NCBI GenBank assembly: GCA_014706295.1
Contig: JACSVZ010000004.1
Location: 3,900,638-3,964,637, forward strand
Source of the DNA: Lycocorax pyrrhopterus obiensis
Taxonomy: Eukaryota > Chordata > Aves > Passeriformes > Paradisaeidae
Reading direction: 5' to 3'
DNA length: 64,000 bases
The notes below the pieces were generated by a model. That model did not search any database. It was not told the origin of the DNA and saw only the letters and a program-made list of their open reading frames with translations. This document shows positions 51,030 to 61,592 of this stretch, piece after piece (positions within the stretch are counted from its first letter, which is position 1; each line of letters starts with the position of its first letter). A program made the translations under genes and the position numbers.

Positions 51030-51120
51030 AAGGGAGCTGGGCTGGGGTCCAATCAGACACTGCTGGAGCTAGTTGGAATTTTGCCATTCACTTCACCGGT
51101 GGACAAGGCAAGTATTGCCC
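51030..51120 (+). mobile_element. Probable MIR-type SINE fragment, plus strand
   Basis: GAGCTGGGCTGGGGTCC (51034-51050) resembles the MIR head 'GAGCATGGGCTTTGGAGTC'. Further on, TTGCCATTCACTT and GTGGACAAGGCAAG (51081-51111) resemble 'CTGCCACTTACTAG' and 'GTGACCTTGGGCAAG'. The distances between these landmarks agree with the consensus to within two bases. A competing reading is the amniote dispersed motif 'GCCATTGACTTCAATGGG', which also fits 51083-51095. Confidence 0.5.
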
Positions 51121-53808
51121 TTTAAAAACCAGGCTTTGAGGCCTTTTTTTAGTGCTAAGGTCCAATTAAATAGGATGGGAGAAATACGAGAGTACAGTCA
51201 ACACTCTGATCTTTACATATGTAATCCCTATGAAAAGACAAAAAGAAGTTCACATGAGGGTGGTGGACTGGATTCCCACAGCACACACAGTTGTGGCTGT
51301 CTGGGATCTTACAGTTTGCATTGTTAACTTGCAAAAATCCATTCAGTTCCAGGGGACATAACTTTCAGCATGAGATCTGTAAAAACAGCTCTTCCCTTGG
51401 TAAGCCTTCTTACATTGGTGTGCACTCCTTCCTTGATATTTATTGCACTTGACTAATTACTAGATAACACTGGACAGTTTTGGTAAAGGAACATATACGT
51501 CTGCATTTGCATGTGACCAAGTGAAGATGTTATTTACCATTAGCAAGCCCTTCTGGAAAATCTCACTCAAGCTCTCACAGCGCATCTTTATTTCCACTGC
51601 ATCCCTTTTATCACCAGATCTTCACACTGGGGTTCAGAAAATGCTTACAGTACTGCAGAGTTTATTAAAAACAGGCTAGTGGTTTTATCAACATCGTTAA
51701 TATTCTAAGAGCAAAAGATTTAGTGTCAGGACACAATCAACGTCTGGACTATTAATATGGAAACTGCGGCATTTTGAAAAAGGAAAACCTGGGAACTCAG
51801 GATACGTATTTAATAAACTTCCAAAGTAAATCATGTCTGTTTTTATAATCTGATTTTTTTAAAAATGAGACAAAGCCTACTAAAAATTTAGAAAACATAA
51901 TGGTAAGACACAAATATCCTTGAATACTTTGAATATACAGTTTTTCACTTGCTCTGTTGCATTTCTTTTGACATGTTACCTCAGGACCCTTATTTTGAAA
52001 TCATTAGAAACTGGTTTGAAATAACAACTGTTCCTGCCCAAAAAAAAGGGTCCACCAAGTGATGAATTGCCATTTTCATCTGGCAGGATACATTACTATT
52101 GGGAATTTTCTGCTAAGTTTCCACTAAGGATTTTCATTGTTATCTTTTGATACACAGAAGTTGACTGGCACATCTTTTCAAAATCTTTCTTGTTTTTTCC
52201 AAACATAACTAGCATATAAAAAGAACCATAATATGTATTATGGGAAAGCAGCACAGTGATATAAAAGACTTCCATACTAAGAGCAGACGGAAAATGGTAG
52301 TTATTATTAATTTAGAAAAAACAAAAGAGCTACCCAGCATTTCAGTAATGTGGCAAGTTGTATGCTATTGAGGGAAAGAGGATTTTATAATTGGATTTTA
52401 GAGTAATTTAGGAGACGAGATAAGCTGTAATGGTTGCATATTAGAGGTTAAAACTACAGCAGAAACTCATAACGTAAGGGTTCATTGCACTGAGGAAAAC
52501 AGAACAAAGGAAACAACACAGGAGCAGCCTGGCGTAGGTAGCAGCAAGGTAAGTATGGGCTACACGAAACTGAGGGGCTTTTATATTAACATCCACTTAA
52601 ACAGTTTTCAAGCAGCATTCCTTCCCTTCACAAGTGGCTCCTTAAAAAACTAATTATATAATATATATTTTTTTTCTATTATATGCATATATAACAGGGT
52701 AGGAACATTACTTCCTAAACTGTGCAGGCAGTAACACCTTGATTTTAGGAGAGGAATGACAATAAGCATTTTTATCTTCCTCAATAATAATGACAAAAAA
52801 ATATATCACAATGCCACCAAGCATGGACACAGCACAAAACTTTTGCACAAGGAATCACTGAAATTTCAGGGCACAATAGCTCTGGAGAGTGGGGGTACCT
52901 TTCCCTACTAATTTTTCCCTGAGCAAATGGACACACAGCAGATGACAGAGACCTCTCCCTGGGGGCCTCACGCTCCCATAGACCGTGCAGCTCCCACCAG
53001 CTCTGCTGCTGCTTCCCCCATCTTCTCTGAAGACTGAAACTCTTTTTCCCCTTCATCTGTCAAGACAAAACTTGAATCAACCCAATCTCCAGAGCCTCAG
53101 TAGTTCCAGCCACTTCTGGAGCACACAAGTCATGCAGGAAGTCCTTTGCCAATAGAGAGGAGGGAGACAAGGAGCAGAGGCCAGAAACAAAGGCTAGGCC
53201 ATCAAAGTCATGCAGAGCAGAGCTTGAGACAAGCATCTAAGTGATCACCAATAATCCTTTTCTGGGACTACTGTCTGCCTCCACGCTGCCTGCGAGAAGC
53301 CTGGCTGACACAGTGCCTAGCAAGGCAGACTCCTGACCTAAGCCAGCAGGCCTGGGTGCAATGCAAGTGAAGGGCGGTTGCTTTTTAAATATAAGCTGCT
53401 ACATCCCTGCAATCTGCAGTGTGTCTGCTAACCTGCCAAGTCCCATTATTTTGTTGGGGATAGGAGAGAAAGGGAAAAATGTTCTCCAGCATTTTTCCAG
53501 GCTGATAGCAGAACAGACACTTTCAGTTTCCATCGCAGAGAGATTCAGCTGCAAAATAGAGCACTGTGACCAAGTTCTCAGTTGTGACAAGTGAGCACAG
53601 GCTCAAGATCACTTCCTTTATATTAAATGAAGACCCGGCGTTGGATTTTTCAAAACCAGGTGTCTAATTTTTTTGTGGGACTTTGCCAACATTGAGATAT
53701 TTTATGTTTGCCAGCTGCCAGTCTCAGTTTGGAAAGCATAGCTTCCTCACTTCGTGATGCAACTCCATAGGCATAGCAAATTATGTACACGTTTGGCAAG
53801 CAGCTTTG

Positions 53809-53832
53809 AAAAAAAAAAAAAAAGAAAAAAAG
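53809..53832. repeat. Poly-A tract, about 22 A with one G
   Basis: Fifteen A, one G, then seven A. The upstream sequence does not resemble a known retroposon or processed pseudogene. Confidence 0.9.
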
Positions 53833-56800
53833 ATGTATTCTATGCCAAGAAATGTGAACACTTGCAAAAATACAGTAGTTTATCAGAAGAAAACAGTTTC
53901 CCCTCCTGTTCGCCTTCCAAGGATTTAGCTGGGGAATGTTCACCTGAGCAATCTAAACTCTCAGCATTCCAGAGGTAAAGGGGAGGGGGAAAAGAAAGAA
54001 AGCACATTATTCTGCATGGTGAATTCCCGCGCTGTGGCTTCTCCCAGCGAACAGAGCACCATCGCTCGCCAACAGAGTAAATAACCCAAGCCTTGAGGAA
54101 GCAAAATCTGTTTAGAGAGTGCATGCTCACTATTGCTGTCCTTAGAATGAAGGATACTTCAAAGTTGGAGGCCTCCTTCGTTACCAGTGCTTGGCTACCC
54201 CCTGCTGGGCTCCCACGGCTCAGACCCTTCTGTACCATCAGGCAGCGACAGCAAAGCACCCCAAACACACCAGGTTCATCGCTGGGTAAGCTTCCTGAAC
54301 CAAACCAGGCTGCGAGGCTTTATTCCTGCTCAGTACTGAAAAATGACACGGCCTGGCCAGCTGAGATTACAGGGATGGCTGGTTATCGTACCGCAAATCT
54401 CTATTTTTTATATCATGCGTGGATTTATCATAGACTCCCCCCAAATTCTAAATCAGAACACATTTGAAGAAAGAGTGGTACGCTCAAGAAGCAAATGAGA
54501 CCCCGACACATGAATATCCAGAAAACCAAATATTTTCCCAGTAATAAAGAACTCTATGGCAGCAAATTTCCCTTCTAATTCTGTGTAAGCTGGATGAGCA
54601 CATCTGAAACACTTTCCTCAGCTTGCTTTAAAAGCATTCCTCAAATACAATTCAGAACAGAAATTCCCAGTATAAACCCCTTATTTATGTATTTTGTGGA
54701 TAAATTTAAACAGGAAAATGTGCTGCAAGATGTGTTCAAACAATTAATAGTTCCTGTAAACCAAAAATATATTAAAAAACAGAAAAGTGAAAAGAAAAAG
54801 ATTAGTTGTTTTAAGCTATAACACAGCTGTATGCAACTAAAGCCAGAAACATGTGAAATTAAATTGGATTTTGGGGCAGGGGGTGGGGTAGTGTGCAATG
54901 GGGTTAAGTTTACTAGTAATTCAAATCCTTTTTCCAAGTTGCAAGATGTTGTTACTGACACTTTTATTTTTCTTTCATTCTGTTTATTTTTGTGAACAAG
55001 GCAGAAAAGAAATTGTTATTTGAACCATATTAACAGAGGCTGCATGTGCTGGCTTAGGGCTCTTGCTTAGCCAGTTACTGCTTCTATGTAGCAGAAGGGT
55101 AAAAAAAAAAGGCAAATATCCTTTCAAACATTTATTAGTGTCACATAAATAGCAGAATTCTATTTAACAACAGATTAATAATAGGCTGAATTAGTCTCTA
55201 ACCTCTTTGATTTCTAAATGCTGGTAAGACACTGTGTCCCTTGTTCTTTTATCTAAATAAAGCATGTGTAGCAAACAAATATTTCCCTTGTGTTACCACA
55301 GGAAAAGGGAAGAAGTTTTCATGAAACAGAGTTGTAAAAGGATCATATTACTGAACTAGAGTTACATCTCTCCTCTAAACTGTTGTCCTTTATGCTGCCT
55401 GTCCTCTGCAAGAAGAGAAATGGCAGCAGCAGACTTTGAGGTGGGAGGGGGAAGACGGGATACTGTGCCTGTCTGTTAGTCAGCAGGAGCCGTCAGCTAA
55501 AGGGGACGCGTTAGAATCCATAGTTCTCAAAATCTAGACAACTAATCTATTTTTTTTCTCCTATATTTAGATTCTGGTTTGTTCTCAGGACACATAACCT
55601 TTTCAAAGGTTCACTCCTGAAAGGACAGAAGTGCAAAAAAATAGTATTTCAAAGCTACAGGCCAACAAGGAATAGAGGGATCCGATCCTTCAACTGCCAC
55701 TATTGACAGAAGGCCTTTGCTTTATTCAAAATGGCTTTGTCTCTACTGTGGATCTGTTCACAATTTATTTGAAAGCAGAAGGCACTTATTTAAAAACAGA
55801 GCCAGAACCTATCACTAATCTGACAAGTCTTCCACATAGCTCCAGCCCAAGCTTTCTCTCTGTTGTTTAGCACTGGCCATGCATTGCTAGAAAATGAACA
55901 GGGCATAGGAATCATTCAGCAATGTGTCTAGAGTGAAAGTGGATGGAAGGATATGCTTGCTTTCCCCAGACTGAGGACCAGTCTGAAGAAAGGGCTGGGC
56001 ATCCCCACTCCATCCCATCCTGCAATCCTGGCTCCTAAGTCGGCAGACCTGGAGGAAACTTCCTGTGTGCCATGGGATGCCACCAAAGCTCACCTCTGAG
56101 CTTTTCTTAAGAGTTCCTGCATCTCATCCCACCAGAAAGCTAGGAGCAGACTGGGATGCACATCCAGAGCTCAAAGCTAAGTAACACTTGCAGTTGTCAG
56201 AGTTTATCTTAAGTATTCCTTAGGTCTGCATCCAGCCTTTGGTTTCAGTGTATGCCCTCGTCTTCTTCACACCACCTTGTCTTCACCTCTGCATTCCTCT
56301 TCTAGCTCTCCCAAACACCACCTTTCCTGCACTAGCCTGGATGGCTCTTAGCAGCTTTCTGCCATGACTTTTAGGCCCAGTTCTGTGTTTCCAAGACTCC
56401 ACATGGGGCTAACTGTCATTTTCTTACAGGCTCAAATTGTACAGATCTTTCCTGGAGCTGCACAAACTCTAACTGACGTCATCTCTAACCTTAGTTACCC
56501 TTCTGCTAGTCTGCTAGTAGCGTTTCTCCTCAGCTTCTGTCCTAGCTCACTTGCAGACATCTTTTTCTGGAAGGTGCTAAAATCTTCTTGGATTTGTCAG
56601 GCACTGCCTAGCCACCCCACTCACATTCATAGCCACCTAGATTCTCTGATGAAATCTCAGCATGACTTTGTAAGGCATGCCTATGTGAAAACCTGTGAGA
56701 TGCATTTTCTTGCAGCCTTCCTTGTGATAAGTGAAGAATGCAATGGCTAGGCAATTTGGGAGAAACTGGAGAATTCCAGGTATTACTCCTGTATCAGCTA

Positions 56801-59408
56801 TAGATATGAGCAGAGGAAGAATATGAAAGACGTGTGGAATATATGGGACATCAGGAAAGAGAGAGAGGAGCTAATACAAAAACTGTCTACTTTGGATAAA
56901 TCAGTAGTTTCGATTATTTTAGAACCAAAAGATTTCAGTTCAAGCACTGTGAATGATCCAGGCTATAGTATCAGTAAATTAGCAGTTGCAGATCACATCT
57001 CTAAATATAAGGAATATGGTCCAAGAGAAGCCATTGCTATTCCTCTGCTCCAAACTAATATGTCCCACTGCAAATCGCAATAGGTATCACCACAGTTCCC
57101 AGTAACATCAATGACTTGTGGTGACATGATTCATTTCTGGTTCTAACATCTGGCTGGAATTTTACGCATACGAAGTCTGTGATTTGTACAAACAATTACT
57201 TTAGAGAAACAAAAATCTTTGCAATTCACCATGTCATAACCAAACCATCTGTCCAGCAGGCTACTATGGGATCATGCAAACAGAACAGAAGGCAGAAGGT
57301 TGTCCATTTTGTCTAGTATGTTTAGTTGAAAATATCTGCTTTGGTCTTCATCATCAATAACAGGAGTTTATTCACATTACATTTTAAGTTCACTAGAGAC
57401 CAAAGGTTTTCTCCTGCCAACTGAACTATATCCATACCTTAACTGTCAAAATTATAAGCAAAAAAGCCTAGCTACTGAAGCTCTGTCTACCCTACAAAAC
57501 AAAGGAAATCAAGACAGCTGAATACAAGAGTTAGTATTTTATGTGCAAACCAGTATGCTGCATGCACAAGTGTTACTAATAACATTCCTTCATTTTTTGA
57601 AAAACTGGAAGCATTGGATATATGAAATTGCTATGTTTCTTTTACCCAAGAGAAGGCAAATCCCAAAATATGTATGTTCAAGTCAAATCAAAAGCATTTA
57701 GATCCTATCACAAGTTCAGTTTCTTATATGAATGTGAGTAACTCAGTGTACATATGGCACTCTTGCCAGAACAAATTTATGTTGAAAGCTGAGACATGAG
57801 AGACACCTTCCTTAGCCAAGTTGTGACTACCCTTGCCTAGAGCACAGAGTACATGGCATTTAAAAGGGTCTTCCCCACAGAACGAGCTTTCCTGGATTGT
57901 GTCATGTTCCCAGAGAAAACAAAAAGATGAATGGGCAGCAACATAAACATAAGCCTTGCTGAGAAGGCAGCATTTTAGATAACATGTACTATGTCATTCT
58001 AGTACCCCTCACTTGGCAAAACACAGGCTTAAAACATATTATGTTAAGATAAGAGTTTGTTCTCAGATAGTTTTAGCATAGTCAAATAAACACAGAAAAC
58101 AGAGTGACCTTAATTAAAAGGTCATTTACATTGTATGTCCTGCCCTTAAAGCAGGATGAGCTGCATCATGTTATTTTTGACAGATATTTGTATAAGCTGC
58201 TCTTCAAAATCTTTGGTATAGATTCAGCAATTTGCCCAAACAGTTTGTTACACCACGTTGCTCTGCCTGCACTCCATGAAGCACCACATGATGGCTTCGA
58301 AAAGATTCCAAAAGTCTTAAAGACAAGTAAAACAGGAAGAGTAGGAAAGGCCAAAGACTGTGTCCTAGTTGGCCAAATGAAAGAGTATTGGTAATTTAAC
58401 AATTATGTTATGAAAGCAAGCAAAGCCCCAGGGGTGAGCTCTGCGCTCCACTGTCCAAAGCTCTGCCCAGTGACAGCATTCCAGGTAATAAGCACGCCCA
58501 AGTGAAGAGACATTTATCCAAGGTGATACAAAAGCAGCCTCTATCGTCCCTCCACAGACTCTTCAACACTCACAGCAAAGTGTATGAATAATCTATGTAA
58601 TAATAACCTACACCTGCAGTCCAGTGACCAAGCCCTGCGCAGAGCTGAGGGTGCTCCACGCCACAGTCATACCAGAGCAGAGGAGCAGCCTGTGCTGCCT
58701 GGCTTTTTAGCTCAGACAGAAATAAAACTCAGGGCAACTTCCACCAGCGTGACAAAACTCATTAAAAAATGCAGTCTAGAGAAGGTTTTTGTTTTTAACT
58801 TCACACAGATTTGTAAATTTAAGAGATCCTTTAATAGGTGATGTAGTTTTACCTTTTTTTCCTTCACTAAACAACAGATTTAGAAGGTATAAAATCTCAA
58901 GAATTCTTTCCGAGATGTTGGTAATGCTGAGCCAGAAAAAGGTGCTTTGTTTTTACTGCCATGGTGACACTGCGCTCACCAGAGGAACAACTTATGCCAC
59001 ATGTAAAAATCAGGAATTCCTCTTTTTTCCCTGATGCCTACTAGCACACTGGCTGGCACATGAGCAAACCCGCCAAGAGCAATGTGTTGTCCAATGTAAT
59101 TTTCATCTTCCAAAATGACTTAGTCTGACTTTTCATGCCACTCACAATTTATTTCATGATGTGCACAAAGGTTTCCATGAGCAGCACCCCTCTCTAAGGC
59201 ATTGTAGCTAATACTAAGAAAGGCTTCAGCTCACCCATGTACTGAGGCCTGGCTGCGAAGCACCAGCAACTGTGTGGTGAAATGGTATTTTCAAAGGGCT
59301 GTCCTTCAGGAATTAGAGAGATGCTTTGTTGGCAATAACACTACCAAGCAGAGAAGTCAAGATTACTAACTGGATAGCATGTTTTTTATATCCATGTGCA
59401 CAGCCTGA

Positions 59409-59440
59409 AATTTTTTTTTTCTTTTTTTCCTCCTTTTTTA
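59409..59440. repeat. Polypyrimidine / T-rich tract
   Basis: About thirty consecutive pyrimidines, mostly T. Confidence 0.85.
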
Positions 59441-59710
59441 AACCTAGACTCCTGCAACCTGCTTTTCTATTGACATAGTAACAGAGGAGTACACTTTAGC
59501 TTACTCTTTTTCCATAAAGCAGATGTCTTTTCTTGTGAGAATTGGCATATTTTTACCCTTAGAATGATCTCTGCTTTTATATGCCTAATTAAATTTTAGC
59601 GGTCCCTTGCTTAAATAAAGATTTATTAGCTCTTAAAATCGTAGCATAACTCTTCTTCCACCTACACACTATCCTTTAATGTATTTACAAGCAGACTAGC
59701 TTACCCACTA

Positions 59711-59724
59711 TAAAAAAAAAAAAA
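59711..59724. repeat. Poly-A tract
   Basis: Uninterrupted A run of about 14; nothing recognisable next to it. Confidence 0.85.
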
Positions 59725-60727
59725 GTGGATGATTTAATATTGTTATGTTATTGGTGTCAATTGCTAAACTTCACAATAGAGCTTTCTGAAGATACTACTC
59801 TTTAACCCTGGAGCTGTCAAAACACTTGAAGAAAGAGAAGAGTCTTAGAGATCAAGTACTCAAAAAAGTTTAAATAATAGAGGCAATCAGCAAATTTCAG
59901 CCCCATGTTCAGACTCTGCCATAGCTGTGATATGAGCTGACATGTCATCAATTGAAGGAATCCAGGGAATTATTTTAAGGAGCTGAAATTTGCATTGTCA
60001 GAAGCACCTACTTATACATTACTTCTCATTTCTCTTTGTGAATGAGAAAGACAAAACCTGTATATAACACTTTTGCACACATAAATTTATGTATACTGAC
60101 AGAAAGACAAACAGTAACACAGTAAAGTACTGTGTTTGCCAAAGTATTGGAAATAATTTCTTTATAGTTCTGGGGTTCGAGTTTTGGCTTTTTTAAAAAA
60201 CTCATTTATTCTCCAGGATTAGAAGATTAGTAGTTTGTTGGGCTTTCCTTAGTTTTACTTTATTACAGTCCTGCTCGCTAAAATATTTACATCACAGGGA
60301 ATATCCTTTTCACCGAGCTGTAAAACCTCACCTCTCTACCCTGCACACTGACATCTTTGCACCTTGTAAACACCACTACTACAAGCAATTGTGTTCCATG
60401 TGTTTGTCAGATTGCATCAGGAATGCTGAATTTCATCTTCCTGCTCTAGTTTTAATATCATTCAGCAAAAACTAAAGCTTTTGGTAATTTCAAATATATT
60501 TTAAGTGCAAGCGATGACTCACTTGTTTAATTTCAGCCTTCTAGGCCAGATTCTCTTTCAAAAGTCACAAAAAGCAGGTCACTCAAAAATACTCCATATA
60601 TGAATGTCATACAGCTGGCCTCACAAATAAATCAGCATACAAAATCCCTCTTACTGAAATTTGTCACAGTAAACATCAGAAGCTGTAAAGTGAAACTAAC
60701 AGAAAACTGCCTTGTTGCGTAATTTGC

Positions 60728-60757
60728 GTGCATGTGTGCCCAAACACACACATGCAC
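60728..60757. repeat. Inverted repeat, 11-bp arms, 8-base loop
   Basis: GTGCATGTGTG and CACACATGCAC are exact reverse complements around CCCAAACA. The arms are alternating purine-pyrimidine and look like an old (CA/TG)n microsatellite that inverted or converged. A C6 run follows at 60761. Confidence 0.85.
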
Positions 60758-61530
60758 ACACCCCCCATCCGTAGCTTTGTACTTTTCCATGTATGTGCTA
60801 TATGTAGCAACTTGCTACAGCCAAGATGCCATCAAAATCTGGAACAGACATGAGTGAAAAAGCCTGGAAAACTTCAGTTTTCTAGTAAGAGTGTTTTAAT
60901 ATCAGTACATATCATTCCTTTACCTTGCACTCTTAATTACAGCCACCAGCTGCTGACAGTAGCTTTGTTTTTCATGCATGCATGTCAAGGTCTACATAAT
61001 ACGTTAAATGCATATATTGGATGCTACGTGAATATACACAAGTCAAGACATGTGAAAACTTCTGTGACAACAGTGACATTGGAAAGGCAGGCACTGTGGT
61101 GAAGGCTGGGCTGGAGGGGCACATCTGCATCCAGGGCTGCTCTTCAGGCAGCCTTTGGACGATGCGTGGATGTAGAAAACCCTGCCTGATGAAGAAGACA
61201 GCCACACCCACATTCAAGACCAGGATTTATCTTTGGGAGCCAAGCCGGCCACATCTACCTGGATTTGATACCATTTCTGTATTTCCTTCCAGCACTACCT
61301 CCAAGGGGAGTATTCCAGGGGCAGGGAAATCTAGTCAACACCATTACTGACAATCCTGAACAAGTTGCTGTTTGGCTTCTTTGGAGAACGCACAATTTCC
61401 AGATGAGGAAGTATGTTACTGATCTGAAGATATTTATGTATTTAAAGTGCTAGGACCCTCAGAGAGACTTACTCAAAGAAGTATCAAATGAGGCAACTCT
61501 TGGATATCAGTCTAGTGAGGAGGAATAAGA
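60758..61530. other. Non-coding DNA, no gene seen
   Basis: It includes a GC-richer stretch at 61085-61260 with an open frame of 109 codons (61021-61350, plus). The translation has many Cys and Gly but no domain I recognise, and no signal peptide or splice context supports it. Confidence 0.55.
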
Positions 61531-61592
61531 AGTCTCTAATTCTGTCTCAGTTTTCCTTCACTGTTTTTGAGGTATAGGTAACAGTATCCATT
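61531..61592 (+). mobile_element. Possible MIR-type SINE fragment, plus strand
   Basis: CTGTCTCAGTTTTCC (61542-61556), then TTCACTGTTTTTGAGG and TAACAGTATCC, follows the MIR 3' core 'CTGTGCCTCAGTTTCC', 'CATCTGTAAAATGGGG' and 'TAATAGTACC'. The upstream half is not recognisable. Confidence 0.45.

Larger units (their letters stand above)
51121..60727. other. Non-coding DNA, no gene seen
   Basis: About 9.6 kb. Contains long poly-A (53809-53832, one interruption), a locally GC-richer stretch at 54020-54340 with overlapping open frames on both strands, a run of G clusters at 54873-54903, polypyrimidine at 59409-59440 and A14 at 59711-59724. Open frames reach 142 codons (minus, 53840-54268) and 128 codons (plus, 56364-56750), with no recognisable domain. 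Confidence 0.6.

Noticed and set aside
53840..54268. 142-codon open frame, minus strand
   Set aside because: It is the longest frame but has no recognisable domain, no splice or promoter context, and is overlapped by an open frame on the other strand. With stops about every 15 codons, one frame of this size is expected in 64 kb.
56823..57083. 86-codon frame whose translation looks protein-like (charged N-terminal part)
   Set aside because: No domain or homologue comes to mind and there are no flanking coding blocks. Considered as a retroelement remnant but no motif of reverse transcriptase, integrase or capsid is visible.
60172..60184. GGGGTTCGAGTTTT as a possible tRNA or Pol III B box
   Set aside because: No A box upstream at a suitable distance and no cloverleaf can be folded around it; no tRNA gene seen in the window.
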